A stretch of DNA of 64,000 nt from Streptomyces cinnabarinus (GCF_027270315.1 NZ_CP114413.1:8990001-9054000); one strand, 5' to 3'; positions 53,308 to 62,662 are shown, counted from the first letter of the stretch. Notes: generated by a model not told the origin, from the letters alone. Numbers and translations are program-made.

Positions 53308-54177
53308 TCAGACGGCGCCTGTCTTGTCGTTGATCTGGAAGGTGATGACGTCGACTTCGTCGGTTCCCGCCAGATCTGGGTAGTGGCCCTTGAGGCCTTC
53401 CCGGAGTTCGGTTGCGGTCGTCAGCCCCTCGGCTTGGGCGTCCTGGTCGGTGAGGTCGCTGACCAGGCAGTGCCTGATGCCGGTCACCTCTGCCGGCAGG
53501 ACGACTTCGGGGTCGCTCTCGAACACCAGCCGTGCCGGCCCGAGCTGTGCCGGGTCCCGGAAGCGGGTGGTCCTGGTCTTGGCGCCGGAGCGGACGTCTT
53601 CGAGGTAGCGGGGGTTGAACCGGATGATCGGGGGACCGGCCGTCTCGGGGTCTTGGTAGAGCGATGGGTCGAGACCGTTCATGCCTTCCGGGGTCCATCG
53701 CTGAGTCAGCGGCATCAGGTCGGCGGCGAGAACGGACCTGGGCCCCGCGGGCGTGGGCACGATGACGCGCATGGTGGGGTAGTAGTCCACGAAGACCTGC
53801 CGATCGCGCCCGCACGGGCCGATGACCCCGCGCCCGTGGTTTCCCACGGCAACGATGCAGCGCATCTGGCGGGCGCCCTGGGCTCGTGCGGCTCCCAGAG
53901 CCACGAGTTCGGCGCAGGGCCCGCCGGTGAAGTGGTAGAGGTTCACGCCGGCGAACATCCGGTAGTCGGCGGCCATCACCGCGGCGCCCATCGTGTGGAT
54001 CCCGTCCTCGTCGGGCCCGGCGTCGGTATGCGCGTCTATGGTGCGGCGTGCCAACTCCACGAGCTCACGCTCGTCCTCATCGAGAGCTCGTGCAGATGAC
54101 GGTACGTACACGTTCTCAGCCTTCCCTTCCGTCAGCAGTCGCCGAAGAGCATTCCACGCCACGCAGGTGCGCTCCAC
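53308..54177 (-). CDS. Blasticidin-S-deaminase-like cytidine deaminase fused to an ASCH domain
   Basis: A 289-residue protein. Residues 35-160 closely resemble blasticidin-S deaminase: FAGVNLYHFTGGPCAEL and CIVAVGNHGRGVIGPCGRDR are nearly those of the known enzyme. The zinc/catalytic pair Cys88 and Glu90 (PCAE) and Cys122 (PCG) are present, but the third zinc ligand position, Cys in the known enzyme (PCGRC), is Asp125 (PCGRD). Residues 183-282 form an ASCH domain (IIRFNPRYLEDVRSGAKTRT, VTGIRHCLVSDL), a PUA-like fold bound to RNA or nucleotide substrates in other proteins. The fusion could be a base- or nucleoside-deaminating enzyme guided by the ASCH domain; the substrate is unknown. Confidence 0.75.
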   Translation of the reverse strand: MERTCVAWNALRRLLTEGKAENVYVPSSARALDEDERELVELARRTIDAHTDAGPDEDGIHTMGAAVMAADYRMFAGVNLYHFTGGPCAELVALGAARAQGARQMRCIVAVGNHGRGVIGPCGRDRQVFVDYYPTMRVIVPTPAGPRSVLAADLMPLTQRWTPEGMNGLDPSLYQDPETAGPPIIRFNPRYLEDVRSGAKTRTTRFRDPAQLGPARLVFESDPEVVLPAEVTGIRHCLVSDLTDQDAQAEGLTTATELREGLKGHYPDLAGTDEVDVITFQINDKTGAV

Positions 54178-54561
54178 GGGATTTCGGCTTGCCTTGACTG
54201 GCCCCTACGGTGGTCCCGTGGGCAGGGACGGAACGCCCTGGCCGAGGCTGGTCGTGGTCACGGACGAGGATCCCGGGCCGCCGGTCTTCCGTGGCTGTGG
54301 TGGCCCATTGACGCCGACGGCGAAGACGGCGGCGGACTCGCACATCTACGCAAGGTCTTTGCCGCGAAGGGCCTTCCACGTCGCCCGCTCGGAGCGTGCG
54401 ATGACGACACCGACCTCATCACGGTGCAGCCAGTGTCCCGGGAGCGATCGCCGACGTCGCCAGGGCCGAGCACCAGCCGGTGAGGGCCCGCACCGGTACC
54501 CGAGGCGACCGGGGTTGTGTCGAATCCGGATAAACCAGCCCTCGCGCGAGACGCTGACCTC
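54178..54561. other. Divergent promoter region
   Basis: The 384 bp lie between the deaminase-ASCH and flavodoxin-like genes. No gene-like frame is visible. No clear operator. Confidence 0.4.
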
Positions 54562-55293
54562 ATGACAGCCTCGCCGTCCGCTGACGACCAGTTCCGCTAC
54601 GACGACCTGACCGCCCTCTACATCAACTGCACCCTCAAGCCCTCCCCGCAGCTCAGCCACACCCAGGGCCTGATCGACAAGAGCTCGGCCATCATGATGT
54701 CGCGCGGGGTCACCACCTCCGAGATCCGTGCCGTCGACCACGACATCGCGCCCGGCGTCTACCCGGACATGACCGAGCACGGCTTCGCCACCGACGAGTG
54801 GCCCGCGCTGTACGAGCAGGTCATGGCAGCCGACATCCTGGTCATCGCCGGACCCATCTGGCTCGGCGACAACAGCTCCATGACGAAGAAGGTCATCGAG
54901 CGTCTGTACGCCTGCTCCAGCCTCCTCAACTCGCACGGACAGTACGCCTACTACGGACGCGTCGGCGGCTGCCTGATCACTGGCAACGAGGACGGCGTCA
55001 AGCACTGCGCGATGAACGTCCTCTACAGCCTCCAGCACCTCGGCTACACCATCCCCCCGCAAGCCGACGCCGGCTGGATCGGCGCCGCCGGCCCCGGCCC
55101 CTCCTACCTCGATCCCGACTCCGGCGGCCCGGAGAACGACTTCACCAACCGCAACACCTCCTTCATGGCCTGGAACCTCATGCACCTCGCCGCCCTCCTC
55201 AAACGCTCAGGCGGTATCCCCGCCCACGGCAACCAAAGAGCACAGTGGGACGCCGGCTGCCGCCCTGGCGCGGACAACCCCGAACACCGTTGA
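54562..55293 (+). CDS. Flavodoxin-like NAD(P)H-dependent oxidoreductase
   Basis: A 243-residue protein with the flavodoxin-like start ALYINCTLKPSPQLSHTQGL, then ADILVIAGPIWLGDNSSMTK and GGCLITGNEDGVKHCAMN, the pattern of the NADPH-dependent FMN reductase / flavin oxidoreductase group. It likely binds FMN in the LVIAGPIWLGDNS loop. A role in stress or quinone reduction is generic to the family. The start ATG 54562 lacks a strong ribosome site; GTG 54517 is the alternative. Confidence 0.75.
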   Translation: MTASPSADDQFRYDDLTALYINCTLKPSPQLSHTQGLIDKSSAIMMSRGVTTSEIRAVDHDIAPGVYPDMTEHGFATDEWPALYEQVMAADILVIAGPIWLGDNSSMTKKVIERLYACSSLLNSHGQYAYYGRVGGCLITGNEDGVKHCAMNVLYSLQHLGYTIPPQADAGWIGAAGPGPSYLDPDSGGPENDFTNRNTSFMAWNLMHLAALLKRSGGIPAHGNQRAQWDAGCRPGADNPEHR

Positions 55294-55389
55294 CCCGATG
55301 CAGCGGCCACAAGAGTTCCGCCATCCGCAAGGCGCAGGGCTCGCCGCGTACGCCGTGCACAGTGGCCAAAGCAGAACCCATTCAAAGGT

Positions 55390-55611
55390 TCAGGACACGC
55401 CGACGTGGGCCTGACTCAGACTCACCCCCGGGACGGGCTCGTCGCTTCCCCAGTCGATGTCCTGCAACAGCGTCCAGGCGCCGTATCCCAGGCCCGCACA
55501 CAGCAACGCGGCTACCAACGCCAGGAGCAGGACGCGTGAGCCGCGCAGGCCGGGCGGCGGGCCGTGCACGTCCGGCACCCATGTCTGGCGTTCGGTGTTC
55601 CACTGCGCCAT
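55390..55611 (-). CDS. Small single-helix membrane protein
   Basis: A 73-residue protein with a soluble N-terminus (AQWNTERQTWVPDVHGPPPG) and one helix (VLLLALVAALLCAGLGYGAW), then an acidic tail. AGAGG lies upstream of the ATG. Last of three closely spaced genes (20 bp after the DUF5955-like gene). Confidence 0.6.
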   Translation of the reverse strand: MAQWNTERQTWVPDVHGPPPGLRGSRVLLLALVAALLCAGLGYGAWTLLQDIDWGSDEPVPGVSLSQAHVGVS

Positions 55612-55631
55612 GGCGGCCGCCTCTCTGGATG

Positions 55632-56039
55632 TCACCCCAGTAACCCGCTCAGGGTCTGGGCGACGGCCGCCGCGGAGGCCAGCCCGGCCAGGGCCGTGGC
55701 GCCGGCGTTCAGGCGCGCCGCCAGCCACTCCAGTTGGCCCCGTGCCGCCCGGCCCGTGTGGTCGAGCTCGTCCTCCAGGGTGGTGAGCGCCTCGTCGACC
55801 TCGGCCGTCTCGTCGGTCGGGGTCAGTGTGCGCAGGTGCTCGCGCAGGGTGCGTACCGCGGCCAGCAACTCCGGGGGTGCGTCCAGTAAGTCGCCCGGCC
55901 GCGCCGTCGCCGCCCGCGTCGAGGCGTCGACGGCGCGGGCAGCCGGCCCCGCGGCCACGGCGCCGCCCGTCATCACCCCGATGGCGATGTGCCCCTGGCC
56001 GCTTGGTCCCCTGCCCGTGTCGTCGGAACTCGTCGCCAT
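55632..56039 (-). CDS. Small DUF5955-like protein with N-terminal glycine-rich motif
   Basis: A 135-residue protein. Residues 17-36 carry the motif HIAIGVMTGGAVAAGPAARA. The rest is an alanine/leucine-rich helical bundle (ELLAAVRTLREHLRTL, VDEALTTLEDELDH, LEWLAARLNAGATALAGLAS). This resembles the Streptomyces DUF5955 group, small proteins with a GGAV..G..A start. Its function is unknown. The motif recurs at the C-terminus of the membrane protein upstream. Confidence 0.6.
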   Translation of the reverse strand: MATSSDDTGRGPSGQGHIAIGVMTGGAVAAGPAARAVDASTRAATARPGDLLDAPPELLAAVRTLREHLRTLTPTDETAEVDEALTTLEDELDHTGRAARGQLEWLAARLNAGATALAGLASAAAVAQTLSGLLG

Positions 56040-56053
56040 GTTCCGTCGTCCTC

Positions 56054-57649
56054 TCAGCTCGTGCTCTCCGCCCTTGCCCCGCTGCCGACGGCGACGGCGC
56101 CGCCGCTCATCGCGCCGATGTAGACACCGCCGCTGACCTGGACGACCTGTTGCTCGAACTCGCCCGTCTCATAGCCCTCGGCGCGCAGCGCGTCCAGTAC
56201 TCCGCTGGTGATGCGGTCCTGCACCGTCTTCACGTAACGGCTGACGTCCATCTCCTGGAACAGCGATATCTCCTCCACGCTGCCCAGCTCCCGTACCGAG
56301 GTGGTGGGCCCGTCCGGCAGCGCGCGCTGCGGATCGGCCAGCCAGGTCCGCACCACGGCTGACATCGTGCCGAGCGCGGAAACGCCGGAGGCGAAGGTGG
56401 CAGTCGGGCTGGTGAGCAGGGCCCGCAGTCCGTCATGCAGCACCAGGTGGGCCCGCGCCGTGATGACGTCGACCGCCGCGAACTCGGGCCGGATCGGCGT
56501 GAGGACATGGGGGGCCACTTCCAGCACCAGCATCCCGCCCTGCGTGTGCACGCGGACCAGTACCGTCACCACGATCTGTTCCTCCCACGCGCCGATCCGG
56601 ATGCGCAGGAAGTGGCGGCGCGCCTCGCCGCCCTCGTCGACGGCGTTGCGGATGTGCCAGGCGACGGCGGCGGGGTCGTAGGACACCCGCGTGCGCGGCA
56701 CATCACCGGCGGGCAGATAGACCACCTCGTCGATCTCCAGGTCGCCCAACCGGTCCCGGCTGGTGGCGGCCATGGACTCGCGCAGTGCCTCCACCCGCGG
56801 CCGGACGAGGTCGATGACGGCGCGCGTGCTCAAGGGGCGACCGGTGAACGCGGCCCCCTGCTTTGGCTTGAGCTCGATCGCGAACGACCACGGCTCGTAA
56901 GGCTTGCCGGCACCCACGAAGGGGCGGAAGGGGTCGTGGAGGACCAACCCGGCGTACTGCTCGCGGGCCGTGGCCTCGGCGATGCGGCGACAGGTACGGG
57001 TGGCGGGCATCCGGGCCGGCGGCAGCAGGGGAAAGACGTCCCGGTCCAGCTGGTGCGACATGATCCACACCACGCGGGAGCGGTGCAGCCAGACGACAAC
57101 CGCCATCAGCAGGGGGAAGAACACCGCGTACAGGTTCTCGCCCCGGGTGAACAGGATGCACAGCACCGTCGCCCAGTAGACCAGCATCAAGAAGCGGGGG
57201 AACTGCGGCAGCAGCATGGTGAGCCGTCTGATCCCGTGCGTGGCCCGCTTCAGCGTGCCCCGGTCGAGGGTGTACACGGCGATGCTGCGGCCGGTGGCCA
57301 CCCGCCCGGCCCACAGCAGACAGCACAGCACCCCATACGCCGGAGCCCACAGGACGGGCATGTCGAGCCAGGTACCGTCGTCGAAGTCGATGTGCAGGCC
57401 GCCACTGTCCACTTCGAGCGCGAAGAACGCGGCCCAGGCGAGCAGCATCACAACCGCGACCTGGAGTTCCTGGGCGCGAGCGCGCAGCGCGTGGCCCAGC
57501 ACCGCGACGGCGTCGATGCCTAGCGAAGGAGCCACGGGACGTTCCTCGTGCTCGACGAGTTGCTCGATCACCCGGCGCCGGAAATCGGCGTCGAGGTAGG
57601 CGCCGGCACACAGCAGGCGAGTGGCTTCGGTGTGGGAGCGACTCTGCAC
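56054..57649 (-). CDS. Large membrane protein with C-terminal glycine-rich motif
   Basis: A 531-residue protein. Four helices within residues 60-190 (VAVVMLLAWAAFFALEV; VLWAPAYGVLCCLLWAG; FLMLVYWATVLCILF; LYAVFFPLLMAVVVWL) are followed by about 340 cytoplasmic residues of unrecognised fold. It ends with GGVYIGAMSGGAVAVGSGA, nearly the motif at the start of the next protein. GTG 57649 is chosen because GGAGG lies 8 nt upstream. No family name known to me. Confidence 0.65.
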   Translation of the reverse strand: MQSRSHTEATRLLCAGAYLDADFRRRVIEQLVEHEERPVAPSLGIDAVAVLGHALRARAQELQVAVVMLLAWAAFFALEVDSGGLHIDFDDGTWLDMPVLWAPAYGVLCCLLWAGRVATGRSIAVYTLDRGTLKRATHGIRRLTMLLPQFPRFLMLVYWATVLCILFTRGENLYAVFFPLLMAVVVWLHRSRVVWIMSHQLDRDVFPLLPPARMPATRTCRRIAEATAREQYAGLVLHDPFRPFVGAGKPYEPWSFAIELKPKQGAAFTGRPLSTRAVIDLVRPRVEALRESMAATSRDRLGDLEIDEVVYLPAGDVPRTRVSYDPAAVAWHIRNAVDEGGEARRHFLRIRIGAWEEQIVVTVLVRVHTQGGMLVLEVAPHVLTPIRPEFAAVDVITARAHLVLHDGLRALLTSPTATFASGVSALGTMSAVVRTWLADPQRALPDGPTTSVRELGSVEEISLFQEMDVSRYVKTVQDRITSGVLDALRAEGYETGEFEQQVVQVSGGVYIGAMSGGAVAVGSGARAESTS

Positions 57650-57847
57650 GCGAGACACCTCCGACCCTTCGAACTCCCGTGTCACATATGGGGAGTTGGC
57701 CGTACATAGCCGGTCCAGTATGGAGCAACCCCGGCGCCGGGCAACCTGGTTCGGCCACATTGCCCGTGCCGGGTTGCCGGTTGCCGTCCCAGGAACAGCA
57801 GCCCGCTCACCGGTCGGCTCCGGAAGTCCGCGGGGGGATCTGGAACT

Positions 57848-58834
57848 TCAGGCGGAGGCAGCCGCGAGGACGGTTTCGGCGGCGGCAGTACGGGCGTAGA
57901 GAACAAAACGGCCGGCACGGTGGGCGCTGACCATGCCTGCGTTACGCAGGGCGGTGAGGTACTGGGATACCCCGGCCGGAGACAGGCCGGTGCGGTGGGC
58001 CAGTTCGGTGGTGGAGGCCGGGGTCTCCAGCTCGGTCAGCAGAAGTGTCCGTGAACGGCCAAGGACACCGGTGAGGGCGGCGACTCCCGTGGCGGGCCGT
58101 TTCTCCCACAGTGCGCCGACGGTGCGGGCTGGATAGGCGATTTGCGGCGGGTCGGGCGGCCTGACCTGAGTACGCACGCCGGGGCCGGTGAACGCGGAGG
58201 GGATCAGCAGCAGGCCCGCGCCCGAGGACTCGCGGGGCATGTCGCGTTTCCGCCGGACCAGCCCTAGCACGTTGTCGTTCCAACTCACCGTGGCGTGCAG
58301 GTCGTTGAAGAGGCGCCCGGTGCCGTGCTCGGCGACGGTGCGGGCCCGGTGGAAGATGTCGGCTTCCAATACGGCTCTGATCCGCGCCCAGTAGGGGGCG
58401 AGCGCCAACTCCCAGTACGTTTCGATCTCCCGTGCGACCTTGGCTAGCCGGGAGACAGGGTCGGCGCGAAGGCCCGACAGGCGCGTCCCGAGGTGTCCTT
58501 GGTGGCGGGCGAGGTGATCGAGATCCTGGCGTACCTGCTCGGCGGGCGAGGCCAAGATCGCATCCCACTCGTCAGCGGGTGCGGGGGCGGGCCCTGCGGG
58601 GGCCGGGGTCAGGAAGTCGGGCACGTAGCCGGAGGGTCCGATCAGCTCGGCAAGCCATCCCCGGTCCAGGCCGGCGGCCAGCACCCGAGGCCGCACCTGC
58701 TCGGCCCAGGGCAGGTGCACCGGATGCCGCGTGTTCGCCATGAGCAGCCGGAAGCTGGGCGCGACCTCCCACATCGGCGAGATCGCGAACCGCACCTGCG
58801 CGAGATCGTTCGCCGTGAACGCCAGCTCCGCCAC
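57848..58834 (-). CDS. DUF5937/ArsR-type winged-helix regulator
   Basis: A 328-residue protein. The first 200 residues form a helical ligand-binding region opening AELAFTANDLAQVRFAISPM (DUF5937-like). The C-terminal 80 residues have an ArsR-type HTH (LTGVLGRSRTLLLTELE, TTELAHRTGLSPAGVSQYLT, HRAGRFVLYARTA). GTG 58834 starts it. It is divergent from the aldo/keto reductase by 71 bp with a palindrome between, so it likely represses both. Confidence 0.8.
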   Translation of the reverse strand: MAELAFTANDLAQVRFAISPMWEVAPSFRLLMANTRHPVHLPWAEQVRPRVLAAGLDRGWLAELIGPSGYVPDFLTPAPAGPAPAPADEWDAILASPAEQVRQDLDHLARHQGHLGTRLSGLRADPVSRLAKVAREIETYWELALAPYWARIRAVLEADIFHRARTVAEHGTGRLFNDLHATVSWNDNVLGLVRRKRDMPRESSGAGLLLIPSAFTGPGVRTQVRPPDPPQIAYPARTVGALWEKRPATGVAALTGVLGRSRTLLLTELETPASTTELAHRTGLSPAGVSQYLTALRNAGMVSAHRAGRFVLYARTAAAETVLAAASA

Positions 58835-58849
58835 AACACCCCCAACGGA

Positions 58850-58865
58850 TTCAGATATACGTGAA
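58850..58865. promoter_or_regulatory. Palindrome between ArsR-type and AKR genes
   Basis: TTCA-GA-TATA-CG-TGAA: arms TTCA (58850-58853) and TGAA (58862-58865) around a central TATA. It is located in the 71-bp divergent gap; size fits an ArsR-family dimer site. Confidence 0.45.
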
Positions 58866-58905
58866 GCAATAGCCGACCAGGTTAGCGTGCACCGATCATC
58901 ACACC

Positions 58906-59814
58906 ATGACCTCACAGACCATCACCGCGGCAACATCGGGCACCTGGAAACTCGGCGACCACACAGTCAACCGCATCGGCTTCGGCACAATGCGCCTGCC
59001 CCAGCAAGGCGAAGCGCTCACGCCCGACGCCGTCCCACGCGACCGCGACCAGGCGATCAAGGTGCTGCGCCGGGCCGTCGACCTCGGCGTGAACCACATC
59101 GACACCGCCGCCTTCTACTTCTCACCACTGCTCTGCGCCAACGAACTGATCAACAGCGCCCTCGCCCCCTACCCCGACGACCTCGTCATCGCCACCAAGG
59201 TCGGCCCCGGCCGCGATCCCTCCGGCGCCTGGCTGCCACACGCCACCCCCGAGCAACTACGCGGCCAGGTCGAGGAGAACCTGCGCCAACTCGGCCGCGA
59301 CCACCTCGACGTCGTCAACCTGCGCATCGTCGGCACCGATTCCATCGCCGACCGCTTCGGCGCGCTCGCCGAACTCCGCGAAGCCGGACTCATCCGCCAC
59401 CTGGGCCTGTCCAACATCCGCCCCCACCACCTCGCCGAGGCCCAGACCATCGCACCCGTGGTGTGCGTCCAGAACATGTACGGCATCGGCGTATCGCCCG
59501 AGCAGGAGGAACTTCTGCGCCTGTGCGGCGAACAGCACATCGCTTTCGTGCCGTTCTACTCGATCGCCGGCAACGGACGCACCCTCGGCGCACCTGCGAA
59601 TGACAGCCCCACCGTGCACGCCATCGCCGACGACCACGGGGTGAGCAGCGCACAGGTGCGACTGGCGTGGACACTGCACCGCGGCCCGCACGTCCTGGCC
59701 ATTCCCGGCACCGGCGACCTCGATCACCTCACCCAGAACGTGGCGGCGGGCTCACTGCGCCTCTCCGAGCACGAACTGGCCGATCTGAACTTCCTCCACC
59801 ACCCAACCGCATGA
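58906..59814 (+). CDS. Aldo/keto reductase
   Basis: A 302-residue (beta/alpha)8 NADPH oxidoreductase: FGTMRLP start, NHIDTAAFYFS (catalytic Asp and Tyr), VIATKVGPG (Lys), LRQLGRDHLDVVNLR (where the fourth catalytic residue is usually His after LD, here Asn/Arg), HLGLSNIRPHHLAEA and the NADP-binding end IPGTGDLDHLTQNV. Control is probably by the divergent DUF5937-ArsR regulator. The substrate is unknown. Confidence 0.9.
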   Translation: MTSQTITAATSGTWKLGDHTVNRIGFGTMRLPQQGEALTPDAVPRDRDQAIKVLRRAVDLGVNHIDTAAFYFSPLLCANELINSALAPYPDDLVIATKVGPGRDPSGAWLPHATPEQLRGQVEENLRQLGRDHLDVVNLRIVGTDSIADRFGALAELREAGLIRHLGLSNIRPHHLAEAQTIAPVVCVQNMYGIGVSPEQEELLRLCGEQHIAFVPFYSIAGNGRTLGAPANDSPTVHAIADDHGVSSAQVRLAWTLHRGPHVLAIPGTGDLDHLTQNVAAGSLRLSEHELADLNFLHHPTA

Positions 59815-60478
59815 CCACGCCGCCCCTATGCCGTCGTGATCCGCATCTCCGACCGGCCGGCCTGCCGAACCCGCTGCCACCGCCTGCCCCGATCGCTCAC
59901 CTCCTCGCAGAGGCACCGACGGAGAAGCTGGCCAACGGCCACACGACCGAGCATCGACTTCGGGTGCGCGCAGATGGTGCTGGACGCGGCGCGCGGGCAC
60001 TCCAACGCTCTGCTGGTCCAGCCTGGGCTGTGCGCCGGTGGTGGTGCGTCGACCTGCCGCCTGTCCTAGGAACGGCTCGCCGCGTATCGGGGTATCGGGC
60101 TCGAACGCCGATCGGCACGGTCGTCGTCAGTGGTGTCGGCATTGTCGAAGGGATGGAGGACGGTGCCCACTTCGGTATTTCCCCGGGGAGCCGATCGGGG
60201 CCGGGTCAGGCTGACGTGTCCTGAGTACCGCACCCTCGGCAGTCGGCCGGGGCGCATGCGTCGACGCCTCGCCCCCTGACATGGCAGAGCCGTGCGAGCC
60301 GGCTACAGGGGCCGAGCAGAGGACCGACAGCGACGATCACGTTCCGCTCCACTAGAGCGATCCAGGCGCCGCTGTCGGCCCGGCCCAACCCTCGCTGCAC
60401 TCCCTACCAGGCCCCTGATCAGCAGAAACGCAGAAGTCTGGGTGGTGTACCAATGGGCCTCTTGGCCGGCCGCGGAGG
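59815..60478. other. Intergenic region, no gene recognised
   Basis: The 664 bp lie between convergent genes. Open frames here show no family. The stretch around 59840-60060 has a possible broken fragment on the plus strand, but I cannot name it. No tRNA or terminator identified. Confidence 0.4.
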
Positions 60479-61063
60479 TTAGAGCTGGAACTCTGCGGGG
60501 GAGAGCCCCAGCGTGGTGCACGCCTCGCGGAGGATCATCTGCTCGGCCTGCGAGAAGTGTCCGTCGGCGCCCGCGATGACGATGCCGGTCTGGATGACGG
60601 CCCGGGCCTCGGTCGGCTTCTTGGCGGCCTTGGCGATGTCCTGCAGCGCCTCGGCCTTGCCGTGCGCGAAGTTCCGGGTGAGCTGGTCGACATGCTTGTG
60701 GAAGCGCTGGCGCAGCTGCTCCGGGGGAAAGTTCTGGAGCACCTCGTTGCCGAGGATCATCGACTCCATCTGCTGGATCTCGCTCGCGTCCACCTGGCCG
60801 TCGGCCGCCGCGACCAGCGCGCACATCGCCATGCTCGCGTCCCGGTAGGCACCGCTCTTCAGCTCGGTCTTGATCGAGCTGAGCTGGGTCTTCAGCAGAC
60901 CCACGAGCGGCGCGCGAGAGCCACCACGTGAGCCGCCGTGAGGGGCACCGCCGTGAGGGGCACCGCCATGCGGGGCACCGCCATGCGGGGTACTGCCCTG
61001 CCCGCCCTGCACCTGCTGCTGCAAGCTCTTGGCCTGGTCCTTGAGCCGGTCGAACAGTGCCAT
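60479..61063 (-). CDS. TerB-family (tellurite resistance) protein
   Basis: A 194-residue protein: a coiled N-terminus (MALFDRLKDQAKSLQQQVQG), a Gly/His repeat linker (residues 26-45, PHGG x4) and a TerB-like domain (~75-190) with AMCALVAAADGQVDASEIQQ, NFPPEQLRQRFHK and VIAGADGHFSQAEQMILREA. The acidic DG-..E turns bind metal ions in TerB. No other ter gene is in the window. It could be a solitary stress protein. Confidence 0.85.
   Translation of the reverse strand: MALFDRLKDQAKSLQQQVQGGQGSTPHGGAPHGGAPHGGAPHGGSRGGSRAPLVGLLKTQLSSIKTELKSGAYRDASMAMCALVAAADGQVDASEIQQMESMILGNEVLQNFPPEQLRQRFHKHVDQLTRNFAHGKAEALQDIAKAAKKPTEARAVIQTGIVIAGADGHFSQAEQMILREACTTLGLSPAEFQL
60929..60988 (-). repeat. 15-bp tandem repeats encoding PHGGA/PHGGS
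   Basis: Four 15-bp units encode PHGGA, PHGGA, PHGGA and PHGGS in the linker of the TerB-like protein. Units differ by one or two bases. Confidence 0.85.
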
Positions 61064-61445
61064 CGATGTCACCTCGGTGCTCGAACTGTGTGATCTCTCC
61101 CTGTGAACGACCCGCTTCCAGTAAAGGTTCCACCGCACCGGCGGTCGGGCGGCATACGCGGCCGTCCTGCGCTCCGCCGCCGCACTCCCTGCGTTGGGGC
61201 TTCACCGCCGGCCTCCCGGGCCCGGACCTGGAGGACTTCTCCCGGGGCCTGCACCGTCACCCTGACGCTTGGACGGGGACGCTGGTGGCGGTCGGGCCGC
61301 CTGCCGCAGAGACGGGCAGCGGCGCGGCGGCCGGGGTCGCTTTCCACCCTGGCTCTGCCGGAGTGGGTCGCTGCCGCTGGACTGCCCCTTTGTCGGTCTG
61401 TTCCACCGCGAGAGGGAAGCAGACACCGCCCTGTTGAACGGCTCG
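61064..61445. other. Intergenic region between TerB gene and XRE-type pseudogene
   Basis: The 382 bp show no gene that I can support. A plus-strand frame has a short natural-looking peptide (GFTAGLPGPDLEDFSRGLHR), possibly a fragment. Confidence 0.35.
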
Positions 61446-62590
61446 CTACTCAAGGGAGGACAGCAGGGGTCCGGCGGGATGCTGGTACACACCCGCAGGG
61501 TTCGTCGACGCTCTGGCGCGTCGGGTCTGGAGCTCCCGGCCTGGCGAGGCGGAGATGCGGTGGAGCTGGACGGTGGCGGGGCTGAAGCCGCCGCCGTGAT
61601 CACGCAGCACCGTGGTGCCGCCGAGGCCGGCGGCGATGGCGGCGGCTTCGTCCGTCAACTCCCGCATCCCCTCTTGGTCGCCTGCCCTTGCGGCACTGTA
61701 CGCAGCTGACTGGATCAGCAGGCCGCGCTCGGCAGCGCCGCTGCGGGACGCGCGAAGGGCTGGGTCGTCGGCGGCGTTGAGCGCGATCGACAGCGCCTGT
61801 TCCTCCCAGCCGGCGCGGCGGGCGAGCACCGCCAGGTTTCGGGCGGCCTCGGCCACGGCGAGGGGGTGTCCGGCTGCTTCAGCTACCTGGCGTGCCCGGT
61901 CGGCTGCCATCCAGCCGAGTTGCTGCTCGTCGAGCTTGATGAGGATGCGGGTCGCGAGCAGGTAGCTCTGCCCGAGCAGGTCGAGATTCCCTCGTCGACG
62001 GGGCCGAGCGCGTGTCCGGCACGGATCAGGCGGGGCAGACGTACGGCGAGGTCTGTGTAGTGGCAGGTGTGGAAGTCGGCGTGCACGTGGGCGAGTTCGG
62101 CAGGCAACTGATCGAGGGCCGGCAGTTCGTGTCCTGGCCGATACCGAGCATCACGTCCCGCAGACGGCCGACGAGGCTGACCCACCGGGAAGTCCTGAGC
62201 CGACGATGCTGGTAACGAGATGCCAGCGCTCGCCGCGGCTGAGAGAGCAAGGAACTTCCGTCGCCGCATGGGGTCGTCGCCCTCCTCCCGCTGAGCTAGT
62301 CCCGCTTTAGGCCCGGGAGGGCGCGGGTACGCGAGAGCAGGTTCGACGGAGTATCCGTGTCGGGTCTGCCCGGGGGACCAAGTCGCGGTGAGCCCGAACC
62401 CCTTGGGCGGAGTATCGAGCACATCAGCGAAACGTCTGAGGACGTCGGCATCGGACAGGGGGAAAGGTCCCGCTCGTACCGGGGCAGCTGAGAGGCGGAG
62501 GAGCCGGTCCGGTCACCGAGATCGACTGCTTCTGCCGCTTTCTCGACGGCAAGCGGACCAACTCTCAGTTCCCAGCGCCCATGTGACGCA
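61446..62590 (-). pseudogene. Decayed XRE-family regulator with TPR-like C-terminus
   Basis: Pieces of one protein lie in order but in different frames on the minus strand: an HTH remnant (about 62590-62470: ASQLPRYERDLSPL), then DADVLRRFADVLDTPPK, the linker MRRRKFLALSAAASAGISLP (ATG 62269), VSLVGRLRDVMLGIGQ (about 62195-62140), LPALDQLPAELAHVHADFH (about 62135-62080), and finally LGQSYLLATRILIKLDEQQ with the TPR-type helices to 61446. At least three or four frameshifts separate them. This layout is that of the Streptomyces XRE regulators with N-terminal HTH and tetratricopeptide C-terminus. No intact reading frame remains. Confidence 0.75.
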
Positions 62591-62662
62591 CACCGGGTAC
62601 CTGGCCGCCGCCTACACCTCCCAGAGCGCCCTCACGCCCGCCCACCCGGAGGAGTACCTGCT

